Positions 52,663 through 62,786 of a stretch of DNA of 64,000 bases are shown piece after piece. Under the pieces are notes generated by a model. That model was given only the letters and a program-made list of their open reading frames with translations, was not told the origin of the DNA and did not search any database. Origin of the DNA: Natronosporangium sp035305625 (lineage in GTDB: Bacteria > Actinomycetota > Actinomycetes > Mycobacteriales > Micromonosporaceae); contig CAWEKD010000007.1 in NCBI GenBank assembly GCA_963809545.1, positions 620,001 through 684,000 on the forward strand, given 5' to 3'. A program made the translations under genes and the position numbers. The number at the start of each line of letters is the position of its first letter. The stretch's first letter is position 1.

Positions 52663-55600
52663 CTACCGGACGGTGATGATGCTGGCCTCGTTACCGGTGA
52701 CGCCGTCCCGCCACAGCACCAGCACCCCCGACTGGGACGGGGACGCCTCCGCACCGCCGTCGGTGGCGGTGACGGTCAGCTTCCCAGCCCCGGTGCTCGG
52801 CAGCTCCACCGTGGCGTCGGTGGCGTACCGCGGGTGCCCGATCGTGAACGTCATGTCCTCGATCGCGTCGGTGACCCCGGTGCCGTAGTACGAGTCCACT
52901 CCCGCCACGCTGAAGTCGAACTGGCTGCCCTCCGCCAGTCCCACCGCCGCCAGCGGCACCGTCAGGATGACGTTGGCGGAGACCAGGTTGGCGTCGGTGT
53001 AGTAGTACGCCCCCAGCGAACCGGTGGCCAGGTTCTCCACCCAGACCACGTTCTGGCCCTGGCTCAGCTCCGGGTACGCCAGGTCAGCGGTGAAGACCCG
53101 GTAGTCGGCGACGCCGTCCCGGTCCACGTCCAGCTCCACCTGCACCTGGGTGGGGGCGTTCGGGTGGGACCGCTGCTCGTAGGTGTGGACCCCGAACTGC
53201 AACACCCCGTCGCTCGCTCGGACCCCGACCGCGGCCAGGTCGAGCACCGCGAACCCGTCACCCTCGCCCGGCAGGGCCTCAGGCGGCAGCCGGTCGCTGG
53301 TGCCGGTCAGCGCGAACACCTCACCGTTGGCCGGCAGACCGGCGGTGCTGGTGTTCACCAGCACGGCGTCCGCGCTGCCCCGCCGCAGCGTCAGCCGCTC
53401 CGGCGCCTTGACGTCGGTGGCCTTGTGCGGCAGCACGTGCCACGGCAGGGTGATGCGGTCCGTGGCGTCGCTGAGCACCAGGTACCCGTCGTACTCGTTC
53501 TCCCGCAGCAGCTCACCGGCGGCGCCGTTCGGACCACCGTCCAGCACCCACTCCGGCAGCTTCTTCGGGTCAATGATCATCATGACCGGGACGGTGGCGG
53601 TCTTCCCGGCCGGCACCGCCACCACCGGCTGCAGCACGAACCGGACCGCGCCGCTGGCCTCGTCATCGGCGTGCCGGAAGGTGTTCTCGAACCGGTAGAT
53701 CCGCAGCTGGTTGCTGTAGTTGCGGATGGTCACCCACTTGTGCAGCACCGTGGTCCGGGTCACCGCCTGGTAACCGAACGACAGCCCCGCGGAGTGGTCC
53801 TCCGCGCTCCAGGCCGCGGTCTGGCTGGTGTAGGCCCGGTCCACCCGGACCTCACCCCCACCGATCCGGCTGATCTCCGCCAGCTCACCCGGCCGCAGCG
53901 CCGGCTGAATGTAGATCTCGGTCTCGGCGTTGTTCATCAGCGCCGCCTTGATCTCCAGCGGCGTCCGGTCCGGGTACGCCTCCAGCAGCAACGCCGCCGC
54001 ACCGGCCACCATCGGCGCCGCCCCGGAGGTGCCACCGAAGGGGGAGCCCCCGGTGCCGCTACCGGCGTCGGCCGCCACCGAGGCGCCCGGCGCGCCGATG
54101 TCCGGCTTGATCGCCACTCCGGACAGGTTCGGTCCCCGCGACGAGCTCGGGTTGACGGTGTTGACCAGCGGGGTGCCGTCGGCCGGGTCGACCGCCACCT
54201 GCACCGTACCGACGGCCAGGCCGGCGCGCAGCGCGTTGCCGACCTCCAGCCCGACGATCAGGGTCTGCTGCTCGTGGAACGGCACGTCCAGCGCGCCGAA
54301 CGAGAACGACGGCGCGGCACCGGCCACGTTGTTGGCCACGACCACCCCGACCGCACCGGCCTCCGCGGCATTGTGGACCTTGAAGCTGACCGCGCAGGTA
54401 CCGCGGTCGATCAGCGCCACCTTCCCGTCGAAGTAGCCCGGCGGATACGGCGAGACCCCGGCGGTGGTGTCGATCGGGTTCCCGTTCTCGTCCACGAAGC
54501 AGCCGAGCTGCTCCGCGGGGGTGTCACCGTAGCGCAGCTGGCCGGCGAACCCGTCGGTGATCGGCGCCCAGCCCACGGTGTTGGTGTTCTGGTAGATGTC
54601 GGCGATGTCCTCCGGCTCGGTGACGGTCAGGTTGAAGTGGACCGCGCTGGGCACCTCGGTCCACGCCACGGAGATGACCTCCGGAGTGGACGCCGGGGAG
54701 CCGGTCACGAACGGCTTGTCCGCGCTGTTACCGGCGGAGGCGACCACGGTCACCCCCATCCGGGCGGCGTTGGCGGCCGCGCCGGAGCTCGGGTTCTCGA
54801 TCTGCCCGTAGAGGGCACCCAGAGACAGGTTGATGACGTCCACCGCGTCGGAGACGTCCCCGTCGCCGTTCGGGTCGAGCGCGGCCTCGAACGCCTGCAG
54901 GATCGCCACGCCGCTGCAGCTGCTGGAGACCGAGCTGCACACCTTGTAGGCGTAGAGCAGGGCGTCGGGCGCGACCCCCTTGGTCCCCGCCAGGATCGAG
55001 GCGACGCTGGTGCCGTGCCCGCCGCTGCAGGGTGCGGGGGTGCCGGCGGGCCCGCAGTCGATCGGGTCCGGGTCCGGGGCGAGGTCACCGTTGGGCCACG
55101 CTTCCCCGACGAAGTCGTACCCACCGATCACCTTGTCGGTCGGGAACAGTCCGTCCCGCCGGGTGTTGGCCGGGTCGTCCACGCTGGTGCCGTACGCGGC
55201 CAGGTACGCCTCCAGGGTGCCCTCGCCGCCCAGGTCCGCGTGGGTGTAGTCGATACCGGTGTCGAACACCGCCACCCGGACTCCGGCACCGGTCAGACCC
55301 GGATCCTGGTGCAGCGCCGCCGCCCCGATGTGCGGCACGGTCTCCGCCAGGTGCAGCTCGTGGTCGATCACCGGGAGCACCTCGACCACCGCCGGGTCAG
55401 CGGCGAGCGCCGGCACCTGCGAGGCGTCCACTTCGACCACCACCAGGTTGGAGGCGATCTGGGTGGTGGTCACCACCGTGGCGCCGGTGTGGGCGATCCG
55501 GTCGATCAGCTCCTCCTGGGCGTCGACCAGGCCCTCGGCGTGGCGCCGCTGCTCCGCGCGGTTCAGGGCCGGGCCGTGCTGCTTGGCTCCTTCCCCGACC

Positions 55601-55839
55601 ACCTCCGCCACCGATGGCTCGGTCAGCTCCAGGGAGACGGTGACCTGGCCACTGGCGGACAGCAGGGACGGGGCGATCCGCGCCATGGCCTCGGGGGAGA
55701 CGGCCGTGATCGGCCCGTCGGGGATGAGCAGCGGATCCGATGTGGAGACGGATTGTCCGTGCGCCGGTCCCGCCAGCGCCAGTACTACGGCGCCGACGGT
55801 CGCGGTCGCCGCGACCATCCGGGGGAATCTGGGGTTCAC
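52663..55839 (-). CDS. Secreted S8 subtilisin-like protease with PA domain
   Basis: 1058 aa from GTG 55839, chosen for AAGGAGG nine bases upstream. A signal peptide (VAATATVGAVVLALAGPAHG) and an inhibitor-type propeptide (about 50-170) precede the S8 domain: Asp in VAVFDTGIDYTHADLGGEG, His in GGHGTSVASILAG, Ser in GGTSGAAPMVAGAAALL. A PA domain (VALIDRGTCAVSFKVHNAAE) is inserted between His and Ser, as in cucumisin-type and streptococcal C5a-like proteases. The C-terminal 350 residues hold fibronectin-like and calcium-type domains. Extracellular protein digestion is the likely role. Confidence 0.95.
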   Translation of the reverse strand: MNPRFPRMVAATATVGAVVLALAGPAHGQSVSTSDPLLIPDGPITAVSPEAMARIAPSLLSASGQVTVSLELTEPSVAEVVGEGAKQHGPALNRAEQRRHAEGLVDAQEELIDRIAHTGATVVTTTQIASNLVVVEVDASQVPALAADPAVVEVLPVIDHELHLAETVPHIGAAALHQDPGLTGAGVRVAVFDTGIDYTHADLGGEGTLEAYLAAYGTSVDDPANTRRDGLFPTDKVIGGYDFVGEAWPNGDLAPDPDPIDCGPAGTPAPCSGGHGTSVASILAGTKGVAPDALLYAYKVCSSVSSSCSGVAILQAFEAALDPNGDGDVSDAVDVINLSLGALYGQIENPSSGAAANAARMGVTVVASAGNSADKPFVTGSPASTPEVISVAWTEVPSAVHFNLTVTEPEDIADIYQNTNTVGWAPITDGFAGQLRYGDTPAEQLGCFVDENGNPIDTTAGVSPYPPGYFDGKVALIDRGTCAVSFKVHNAAEAGAVGVVVANNVAGAAPSFSFGALDVPFHEQQTLIVGLEVGNALRAGLAVGTVQVAVDPADGTPLVNTVNPSSSRGPNLSGVAIKPDIGAPGASVAADAGSGTGGSPFGGTSGAAPMVAGAAALLLEAYPDRTPLEIKAALMNNAETEIYIQPALRPGELAEISRIGGGEVRVDRAYTSQTAAWSAEDHSAGLSFGYQAVTRTTVLHKWVTIRNYSNQLRIYRFENTFRHADDEASGAVRFVLQPVVAVPAGKTATVPVMMIIDPKKLPEWVLDGGPNGAAGELLRENEYDGYLVLSDATDRITLPWHVLPHKATDVKAPERLTLRRGSADAVLVNTSTAGLPANGEVFALTGTSDRLPPEALPGEGDGFAVLDLAAVGVRASDGVLQFGVHTYEQRSHPNAPTQVQVELDVDRDGVADYRVFTADLAYPELSQGQNVVWVENLATGSLGAYYYTDANLVSANVILTVPLAAVGLAEGSQFDFSVAGVDSYYGTGVTDAIEDMTFTIGHPRYATDATVELPSTGAGKLTVTATDGGAEASPSQSGVLVLWRDGVTGNEASIITVR

Positions 55840-56046
55840 GATGCGTCCTCCTTGGGCGCAGTGCGAGGCCTGCCGCACCGACGGAATCGCAGGCCTGCCC
55901 GGGGGTGGGGGTTACCTCCCACTTTCCGTCGGCCTCGGCACGGTAACGCCTACGTGAGCGCTCCGTCAACGCATCGGTAGAACTATGAACCGGATACCCG
56001 GATCGTCCGATTACCCCGTGGGGACTACCCCGCTAGGTCGGTACGG

Positions 56047-56068
56047 CCAGCCGACGCGCGTCGGCTGG
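56047..56068 (-). terminator. 22-base perfect palindrome after the DUF5130-like gene
   Basis: CCAGCCGACGCGCGTCGGCTGG is a perfect palindrome 23 bases beyond the stop of the minus-strand gene; it can fold into a nine-pair hairpin. The remaining 230 bases up to the S8 gene show no coding sequence. Confidence 0.6.
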
Positions 56069-56091
56069 CGCTCCGCTCCTGCTAGGACGAA

Positions 56092-56517
56092 TCAGCTCAG
56101 CCTGGCCCGCTCGGCCAACTGGGCGAGCCCGGTGACGATCCCGCCGGCCAGGTCCCCACCGGAGAATGCGGCGGTCATGGACATGGCGGCCAGCTTGCAC
56201 TCCCGATCTGACAGCCGGCGGCGCGCCCGGGAACCGGTGACGATCTCCAGCACCCGCTGGTTGGGAGAGACCGCGATCAGCACCGAGTCGGCCGGCCGCG
56301 GCAACTGCAGCAGCATCTTCTCGGCCGTTGCCCGGGTGGGCTCGTCCAAGTCTCCGACGTACACACTGAACGTCAGCCGGGTGATGTTGTCCGCCGTCCG
56401 CAGCGCCTCGTCCAGTCGGACCAGCTGCCGGGTCGTGAACGGCCCTTCCGCGGCCTGGCGGTCCGGGCCGGTCTTCTCGGTCACCGGGTGCACGTCCCGA
56501 GCCTCACCAGCGGTCAC
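56092..56517 (-). CDS. DUF5130/TPM-like protein
   Basis: 141 aa. The body (EALRTADNITRLTFSVYVGD, then ADSVLIAVSPNQRVLEIVTG and RRRLSDRECKLAAMSMTAAF) matches the TPM-type fold of DUF5130 actinobacterial proteins. No signal peptide. It overlaps the upstream membrane-protein gene by 14 bases, which suggests the two act together. Function unknown. Confidence 0.82.
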   Translation of the reverse strand: MTAGEARDVHPVTEKTGPDRQAAEGPFTTRQLVRLDEALRTADNITRLTFSVYVGDLDEPTRATAEKMLLQLPRPADSVLIAVSPNQRVLEIVTGSRARRRLSDRECKLAAMSMTAAFSGGDLAGGIVTGLAQLAERARLS

Positions 56518-56803
56518 TTGCCCCTCCCGTCGTACCCTGCAGCGTGCTGCCCGCCTCCGGCCCGTTGGCCCCCGCGGTCAACTCAGCGGGGCTCTCGCGC
56601 CCCTCCAGGGCCTGCCCCGTGGCGCTGCCACCCTGCCCCTGCTGGTGGTTGGCGACGTACCACACCGGGACGAAGTCGTAGGGGCGGCCTGGCCGGTAGC
56701 GCTTACTGGCCCGCGGACCGCCGGCCGCTGCTAGCGCCCAGACGACCACGACAACTACGGTCGGCACCACCACCAGGTAGAGCAGCTGCTCCGTACCAGA
56801 CAC
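56504..56803 (-). CDS. Small membrane protein of unknown function
   Basis: 99 aa: one N-terminal membrane helix (LLYLVVVPTVVVVVVWALAA), then a conserved-looking RASKRYRPGRPYDFVPVWYV segment and a disordered Gly/Ala tail. It is first in a two-gene unit with the DUF5130-like gene. Similar short proteins with a YRPG segment are common in actinobacteria and uncharacterised. Confidence 0.78.
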   Translation of the reverse strand: MSGTEQLLYLVVVPTVVVVVVWALAAAGGPRASKRYRPGRPYDFVPVWYVANHQQGQGGSATGQALEGRESPAELTAGANGPEAGSTLQGTTGGASDRW

Positions 56804-56971
56804 CTCACTACTCCCGCAGGCAGATCGACTAGCCGAGCTTCACGGTAGCGGAGCCTCCGGTGGAGGTCAGCGCCGGGTAGGTAAATTTCGCGATTCTGAT
56901 GCGGGGAAGTACCCCGCAGCACCCGTCTGACCGCCCTGGTGCGCCGGCCAGCTCCGCCTCGCGCCCGGACG

Positions 56972-58150
56972 CTAGGCCCGGCGGGCCAGCGGGAGCGCGA
57001 GCAGGATCAGCCCACCGGTGAGCAGGAATCCGAGGGGGTAACCGGTCAACCCGACCACCGCCCCGAACCCCATCGCCCCCACCCCCATGGCGCCGTCGTA
57101 GGCGATGTTCCACAACGCGCTCGCGCCGCCGTACCCCTGGACCGGAGAGCGGTTGAACATCAGCGCCAGGCTGGCGTTCTGGCTGATCCCGAACCCGATG
57201 CCGAACAGCGGCATCGCCACCAGCAGCACCACCGGGTTGCTCACCCACCCCAGCAACAGCATGCCGACGGCGGCCACCAGCACGCTGGGCAGGATCAGCC
57301 GGCCCGGCCCGTGCCGGTCGCCGTACCGGCCGGCCCACCACCGAAACCCGGTGGAGGTCACCGCGTACCCCAGCAGCGCCGCCGCGGCCAACGTCCCGCC
57401 CTCCCCGGGCGCGGCCAGCGGGAGGAACGTCAGCACGATTCCGCTGGCGGTCGCGGCGGCGGCGAACACCAACGCCGGCCGCACCAACGCGGGGGTACGC
57501 AGGGCGCTCCACAGTCCCCCGCCGGTCTGGCCGGGCTGGCGGGACCGGTGGCGCCGGCCCGGTAGCCCCGGCACCGCGGCCAGCCCGGCCAGGGCCGCCA
57601 CCGCACCCACCAGGAACACCGGCGGATAACCCACCAGGTCGACCAGGTACACCCCGAACGGCAGCGCCACCACCCCGGGCAACCCGACCGATATCCCGTG
57701 CAGCCCCAAGCCCTCGCCCCGGCGCTGCGGCGGCACCAGCTCGGCCACCAGGGCGCTGGCCAGCACCACCACGATCCCGAACCCCAGCCCCCGCACCAGG
57801 CACACCGCCAGGATGGCGGCCAGGTGGTGCGCGGCCGGCAACGCCAGCACGGGCGCCCCCAACAGCACCAACCCGGCCGCGAACACCAGCCGGGGCCCGG
57901 CCCGGGCGGTCAGCCAGGGGGTGACCAGCTCGGCGGCCACAGTGGTGGCGAGCAGGGCGGCGGTGGTCGCCCCCGCACCGAACTCTCCGGCGCCGGTCGC
58001 CTCCGCGTACAGCGGCACCACCGGGATCAGCAGCTGGAAGCTGGTCATCGCCCCGAACGTGGCGACGAACAGCAGCGCCAGCGCCGGAGTGAGCAGGCGG
58101 GGACGGACGGCCTGGGCGGGTGGATGGGGAGACGGAGGCCGACTGGCCAC
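56972..58150 (-). CDS. MFS transporter
   Basis: 392 aa with about twelve membrane segments; loop motif RWWAGRYGDRHGPGRLIL between segments 8 and 9. The GTG start touches the stop of the decarboxylase gene (TGA-GTG), so it is the last gene of the catabolic operon. Uptake of an aromatic amino-acid derivative (for example kynurenine or 3-hydroxyanthranilate) is a reasonable guess from position only. Confidence 0.85.
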   Translation of the reverse strand: MASRPPSPHPPAQAVRPRLLTPALALLFVATFGAMTSFQLLIPVVPLYAEATGAGEFGAGATTAALLATTVAAELVTPWLTARAGPRLVFAAGLVLLGAPVLALPAAHHLAAILAVCLVRGLGFGIVVVLASALVAELVPPQRRGEGLGLHGISVGLPGVVALPFGVYLVDLVGYPPVFLVGAVAALAGLAAVPGLPGRRHRSRQPGQTGGGLWSALRTPALVRPALVFAAAATASGIVLTFLPLAAPGEGGTLAAAALLGYAVTSTGFRWWAGRYGDRHGPGRLILPSVLVAAVGMLLLGWVSNPVVLLVAMPLFGIGFGISQNASLALMFNRSPVQGYGGASALWNIAYDGAMGVGAMGFGAVVGLTGYPLGFLLTGGLILLALPLARRA

Positions 58151-59170
58151 TCAGCTGGTCCGGCCGAGGAACCGCAGCGCGTTGCCGGACAGCAGTTTGG
58201 CCCGCTGCTGGTCGGTCAGGAAGTCGGCCTCGCCGGACCACCTGCCCGACCGGCCGTTCCCCCAGCGGGTACGGGTAGTCACTGCCCACCATCACCCGGT
58301 CCTCCCCCAGCGTCTCCACCAGCAGCCGCAGCGCCGCCGGCTCGAACACCACGCGTGTCGACGAAGAACCGGTCCACGGTAGTGGCTGGGAGGGTGCGCG
58401 GAGGCTGCCCCGAACCACGTCGCCACGCCGGTGCCAGGCGTTGTCGGCGCGGCCCAGCCAGAACGGGAAGCTGCCGCCGCCGTGCGCGAAGCAGATCCGC
58501 AGCGTCTCCGGCACGCGGTCGAACACTCCGCCCAGGATCATCGCCAGCATGGACAGATGGGTCTCGGCCGGCATCCCGACCAGCCAGCGGGCCATCCACC
58601 GATCCAGCCGAGGCCCGCCGGGCATGTCCCAGGGGTGGACGAACACCGGCGCCCCGACCTCGGCGCAGTGCTGCAGGAAGGTGACGATGCCCGGCGTCGT
58701 CCAGGTCCCGCTCGCCGACGTGGTTGCCGATCTCCACCCCGACGTGCCCGGCGGCCAGGCACCGGTCCAGCTCCGCGCAGGCGGCGTCCGGGTCCTGCAA
58801 CGGCACCTGGCAGAACGGCAGCAGCCGCCCCTCGGAGTCGGCCACGTGCTCCAGGGTCAGGTCGTTGAAGATCCGCGCCACCTTGACCGCCTGGTCGGCC
58901 GGCCGGTCGTAGCTGAAGAACACCGGCGTGGGTGAGACCACCTGCAGCTCCACCCCGTCGGCGTCCATGTCCGCCAGCCGGGCGCCGCGGATCCCACGCC
59001 TGCGGTCCGACCGGCCGGAACTCGGTCTCGCCCACCATGATCATGGCGTCCCGTTCGGAGTCGATCCGTAGCCAGGGCCAGCCGGACCCGCCGCAGAGCG
59101 CGGCCAGGTCCGGCCATCCCTTCGGCACCAGGTGGGCGTGAACGTCCACCACCGGCACGGGCTCGGTCAT
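58151..59170 (-). pseudogene. 2-Amino-3-carboxymuconate-6-semialdehyde decarboxylase, frameshifted
   Basis: Repaired length about 335 aa. Metal-binding start PVVDVHAHLVPKGWPDLAAL; FFSYDRPADQAVKVARIFND; HPWDMPGGPRLDRWMARWLV; ICFAHGGGSFPFWLGRADNA; VMVGSDYPYPLGE; end AKLLSGNALRFLGRTS. These are the ACMSD signatures (zinc ligands His, His, His, Asp). It removes the carboxylate from ACMS, steering 3-hydroxyanthranilate carbon to 2-aminomuconate semialdehyde instead of quinolinate. At least four frame changes (near 58997, 58690, 58360 and 58230). The start overlaps the dioxygenase stop. Confidence 0.85.
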
Positions 59171-59700
59171 CAGCCCTTCCCCGGGTGCAGCGCCCCGCAG
59201 TTGGCGCAGGTGCGAGCCTGCTCGCTCGGCGTAGAACGCCTCGAACACCGGCGGGAGGTCGGCCACGATGTCCCGGACCTGGAGCTCCACCTCGTGCACC
59301 AGGTGGCGGCACTGCGGGCAGTACCACTGGAACTTCTCCAGCGTGCCCTCCTTCGCGGACCCGCTCGATGACCAGCCCGATCGAGCCCGGCCTCCGGCCG
59401 CTGCGGCGAGTGCGGCACGTTGCCGGGCAGCAGCCACATCTCCCCCTCGCGAATGTGCACGTCCTGCGGCTTACCGTCCACCATGATCTTGACGTGCATG
59501 TTGCCCTTGAGCTGGTAGAAGAACTCCTCGTACGGGTCGACGTGGAAGTCGGTGCGCTGGTTGGGCCCACCCACCACCATCACGATGAAGTCCTCGCTGA
59601 GCGGGAACATCTCCTTGTTGCCGACCGGCGGCTTGAGCAGGTGCTGGTGCTCCTCGATCCAGCCCAGGAAGTTGAACGGGGCTACCGGTTCAGTCATCAC
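59170..59700 (-). pseudogene. 3-Hydroxyanthranilate 3,4-dioxygenase, frameshifted
   Basis: Repaired length about 175 aa. Cupin with iron ligands in TDFHVDPYEEFFYQLKGNMH and in GNVPHSPQRPE. The bacterial C-terminal metal-binding tail is recognisable as CPQC (in FQWYCPQCRHLVHEVELQVR) and CANC (in ARTCANCGALHPGKG). It opens the aromatic ring of 3-hydroxyanthranilate to give ACMS. Frames change near 59385, 59355 and 59218. The start overlaps the RidA-type gene by a few bases. Confidence 0.87.
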
Positions 59701-60142
59701 TGACTCCTTTCTGCCGCTGTGGCAGTACGGCGACGGCCTGCATCTCGATCAGCAGGTGCGGATGCGGTAGCTGGTGCACCGCCACCGTGGTCCGGGTGGG
59801 GCCGTGCTCGTCGAAGTACTCCGCCCACACCTGGTTGTAGCCGCCGAAGTCGTTCATGTTGACCAGGTAGGTGGTGACCTGCACCAGGTCGGACAGGTCG
59901 GCCCCGACCTGCCGCAGCAGATCCCGGATGTTCTCGATCACCGCCCGGGTCTGTTCCCGAATGTCCAGATCGGTCGTGCCGAACTCGTCCACCCGGGCAC
60001 CGGCGATGCTGTTGTCCGGCCGCCGGCTGGAGGTACCGGAGATGAACACCAGGCCACCGGCCACTTTCAGGTGCGGGAACCGTCCCCGCGGCACCGCTTT
60101 GCCGGCGACCACCCGGGCGCCTTCGATCCGCTCGGTGCTCAT
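59690..60142 (-). CDS. RidA-family protein, probable 2-aminomuconate deaminase
   Basis: 150 aa, intact. RidA/YjgF features: VAGGLVFISGTSSRRPDNSI, DIREQTRAVIENIRDLLRQV, and GYNQVWAEYFDEHGPTRTTV followed by HPHLLIEMQAVAV with the conserved Glu/Arg ligand sites. In 2-aminomuconate operons this family includes the deaminase that gives 4-oxalocrotonate and ammonia. ATGA overlap with the decarboxylase stop upstream. Assignment to the deaminase step rests on context. Confidence 0.82.
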   Translation of the reverse strand: MSTERIEGARVVAGKAVPRGRFPHLKVAGGLVFISGTSSRRPDNSIAGARVDEFGTTDLDIREQTRAVIENIRDLLRQVGADLSDLVQVTTYLVNMNDFGGYNQVWAEYFDEHGPTRTTVAVHQLPHPHLLIEMQAVAVLPQRQKGVSDD

Positions 60143-60874
60143 GCCGCCTCCACCGACGCCGTACCCAGGTGCTCCACCACCGCCCGGACGTGGCTGCCCG
60201 GGGTGAGCGGAACCGCCGCGGTGGCGGCACCGGCCAGCAGCACCCAGCCCGGCCTGCGGGGTGAGTCCGGCCTGGGCGGCCAGGCGGAGCCCTTGGGCCA
60301 GCGCCCGCCGAGGGTCCCCCAGGATCGCCGCGGTGGAGCCGGTCTGCACCACCTCGCCGTTGACTTCCAGCAACACCCCCAGGTTGTCCAGCCCGACCGG
60401 TAGCGGTCGCCACGGGCCGAGCACGTAGCCCGCGGCGGAGGTGTTGTCGGCGACCACATCCGCCAGGGTGAACCGGAAGTCGGCGTACCGCGAGTCGATC
60501 ACTTCCAGCGCGGCCGCCACCGCCACCGGGGCGCCGGAGGCGTCGAGCTGGAACGCCACCTCCGGCTCGACCCGCGGATGGATCCGGGTGCGGGTGTCCA
60601 CTGTGCCGCCGTCCGCGATCGCCAGATCGTCGGTGAGCCGCCCCCAGATCACCTCGTTCACCCCCATCTGGGCCATCTTGGCCTGGCTGGTGAGCCCGAG
60701 CTTGATCCCGGCCAGCCGCTGCCCGGCGGCGAGCCGCCGCTGGACCAGCGCGGCCTGCACCCGGTAGGCGTCCTCGACGGTCAGCGGCACCTCGCTGGTC
60801 AGCTGCGGGATCGGCTGTGCCCGCTGCGCCGCCTCCGCCAGTCGGTCGGCCAACGCGTCAATGTCCACGGTCAT
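60139..60874 (-). pseudogene. 4-Oxalocrotonate decarboxylase, one frameshift
   Basis: Repaired length about 245 aa. GIKLGLTSQAKMAQMGVNEV is characteristic of the decarboxylase branch of the MhpD/DmpH family, followed by VEPEVAFQLDASG, ALEVIDSRYADFRFTLADVV and DNTSAAGYVLGPW. The frame breaks near 60250 (…LTPQAG) and resumes as WVLLAGAATAAVPLTPGSHV to the end. It converts 4-oxalocrotonate to 2-hydroxypenta-2,4-dienoate and usually forms a complex with the hydratase. Four-base overlaps on both sides. Confidence 0.85.
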
Positions 60875-61902
60875 GCGTTCTCCCGCTGCTTCACCAGGTC
60901 CAGGGCCACATCCACGATCATGTCTTCCTGGCCCCCGACCATCCGCCGCCGCCCCAGCTCCATCAGGATGGTGCGCACATCCACCCCGTACCGCTGCGAG
61001 GCGTGTTCGGCATGCCGCAGGAAGCTGGAGTACACCCCGGCGTAGCCGAGGGACAGGGTCTCCCGGTCCACCCGTACCGGCCGGTCCTGCAGCGGCCGCA
61101 CCAGCTCCTCCGCCGCGTCCATCAGTGCGAAGACGTCACAGCCGTGCCGCCAGCCCTGCAGATCCGCCACCGCCGCGAACACCTCCAGCGGGGCGTTGCC
61201 GGCGCCGGCCCCCATCCCGGTCAAGGAAGCGTCCACCCGGGTGGCGCCGTGCTCCACCGCCACCACACTGTTGGCCACCCCCAGGGACAAGTTGTGGTGG
61301 GCGTGGATGCCGATCTGGGTGGCGGGGTCCAGCACCTGCCGGAACGCGTCGATCCGCTCGGCGGTGTCCCGCATGGTCAGTCGGCCACCGGAGTCGGTGA
61401 CGTACACGCAGTGCGCCCCGTAGGACTCCATCAGCTTGGCCTGCTGCGCCAGGCTGACCGGATCGTTCATGTGCGCCATCATCAGGAAGCCGGCCACGTC
61501 CATGCCGGCCTCCCGCGCCCAGCTGATGTGCTGCGCGGCGATGTCCGCCTCGGTGCAGTGGGTGGCGATCCGGACGCTCTCCACCCCGAGATCGCGGGCG
61601 GCCTTCAGATCGGCGATGGTGCCGATCCCTGGCAGCAGCAGGGTGGTCAGCTTCGCCCGCGTCACCACCTCCGCCGCGGCCGCGATCCACTCCGCGTCGG
61701 TGGCCGCGCCGAACCCGTAGTTGACGCTGGAGCCGGCCAGCCCGTCCCCGTGCGCGACCTCGATCGCCGCCACCCCCGCGGCGTCCAGCGCGGCCGCGAT
61801 CCGCCGCACCTGGTCCACAGTGTATTGATGCCGGATCGCGTGCATCCCGTCCCGCAGGGTCACGTCCTGCACATAGACGGTGGGTGCCTGCGTGTCACTC
61901 AT
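60871..61902 (-). CDS. dmpG: 4-Hydroxy-2-oxovalerate aldolase
   Basis: 343 aa from ATG 61902; the open frame extends further but this start overlaps the upstream stop (ATGA). VYVQDVTLRDGMHAIRHQYT gives the catalytic Arg-Asp and metal Asp; HMNDPVSLAQQAKLMES, GIHAHHNLSLGVANSV with metal histidines, and LTGMGAGAGNAPLEVF follow. It splits 4-hydroxy-2-oxovalerate into pyruvate and acetaldehyde and channels acetaldehyde to its partner dehydrogenase, encoded next to it. Confidence 0.96.
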   Translation of the reverse strand: MSDTQAPTVYVQDVTLRDGMHAIRHQYTVDQVRRIAAALDAAGVAAIEVAHGDGLAGSSVNYGFGAATDAEWIAAAAEVVTRAKLTTLLLPGIGTIADLKAARDLGVESVRIATHCTEADIAAQHISWAREAGMDVAGFLMMAHMNDPVSLAQQAKLMESYGAHCVYVTDSGGRLTMRDTAERIDAFRQVLDPATQIGIHAHHNLSLGVANSVVAVEHGATRVDASLTGMGAGAGNAPLEVFAAVADLQGWRHGCDVFALMDAAEELVRPLQDRPVRVDRETLSLGYAGVYSSFLRHAEHASQRYGVDVRTILMELGRRRMVGGQEDMIVDVALDLVKQRENA

Positions 61903-62786
61903 CGTCCCACCTCCGCCAGCCGCTCCGCGGTCCGCAACGCGGCCGAGGTCATGATGTCCAGGTTGCCGGCGTACTCCGGCAGGTAGTGGCCGGCGCCGGA
62001 GACCTGCAGGAACACCGACACCAGCAGCTGCCCGTCCCGCTGGTCGAACTGCACCGGTTGGGCCAGCCGATACCCCGGTACGTACTGCTGGACCGTGGCC
62101 ACCATCTCCGTCACCGAGGCGCGGATCGCCTCCTGGTCGGCGGCGAGGTCCGGGCACAGACAGTAGACGGTGTTCCGCATCAGCAGCGGTGGCTCCGCCG
62201 GATTCAAGACGATGATCGCCTTGCCCCGGGCGGCGCCGCCTACCAGCTCGATCGCGCGGGCGGTGGTCTCGGTGAATTCGTCGATGTTGGCCCGGGTGCC
62301 GGGACCGGCCGACTTCGAGGCGATCGAGGCCACGATCTCGCCGTACGCCACCGGGGTCACCCGGGCGACCGCGGCCACGATCGGCACCGTGGCCTGCCCG
62401 CCGCAGGTCACCATGTTCAGGTTCGGTGCCCCCAGGTGCTCATCCAGGTTCACCGGTGGCACCACGTACGGCCCGAGCGCGGCCGGTGTCAGATCGATCA
62501 CGGTCCGGCCGTGCCGGCGCAGCACCTCGTCGTGGTAGCGGTGGGCGCCGGCGGAGGTGGCGTCGAACACCAGCTGCACGTCCGCGAACTCCGGCATCGT
62601 CACCAGCCCGTCCACCCCTTTGTCGGTGGTGGCCACCCCCATCCGCCGGGCCCGCGCCAGCCCGTCGGAGGCGGGGTCGATCCCCGCCATGGCCACCATC
62701 CGGAGGGAGGAGGACAGCCGCATCACTTTGATCATCAGGTCGGTGCCGATGTTGCCCGACCCGAGCACCGCCACACCCGTACTCAC
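61899..62786 (-). CDS. Acetaldehyde dehydrogenase (acylating)
   Basis: 295 aa. NAD-binding VAVLGSGNIGTDLMIKVMR at the start and catalytic Cys in LNMVTCGGQATVPIVAAVAR. It oxidises acetaldehyde to acetyl-CoA with NAD and CoA, as the partner of the aldolase in a channelling complex (DmpFG type). Overlaps both neighbours by four bases. Confidence 0.96.
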   Translation of the reverse strand: MSTGVAVLGSGNIGTDLMIKVMRLSSSLRMVAMAGIDPASDGLARARRMGVATTDKGVDGLVTMPEFADVQLVFDATSAGAHRYHDEVLRRHGRTVIDLTPAALGPYVVPPVNLDEHLGAPNLNMVTCGGQATVPIVAAVARVTPVAYGEIVASIASKSAGPGTRANIDEFTETTARAIELVGGAARGKAIIVLNPAEPPLLMRNTVYCLCPDLAADQEAIRASVTEMVATVQQYVPGYRLAQPVQFDQRDGQLLVSVFLQVSGAGHYLPEYAGNLDIMTSAALRTAERLAEVGR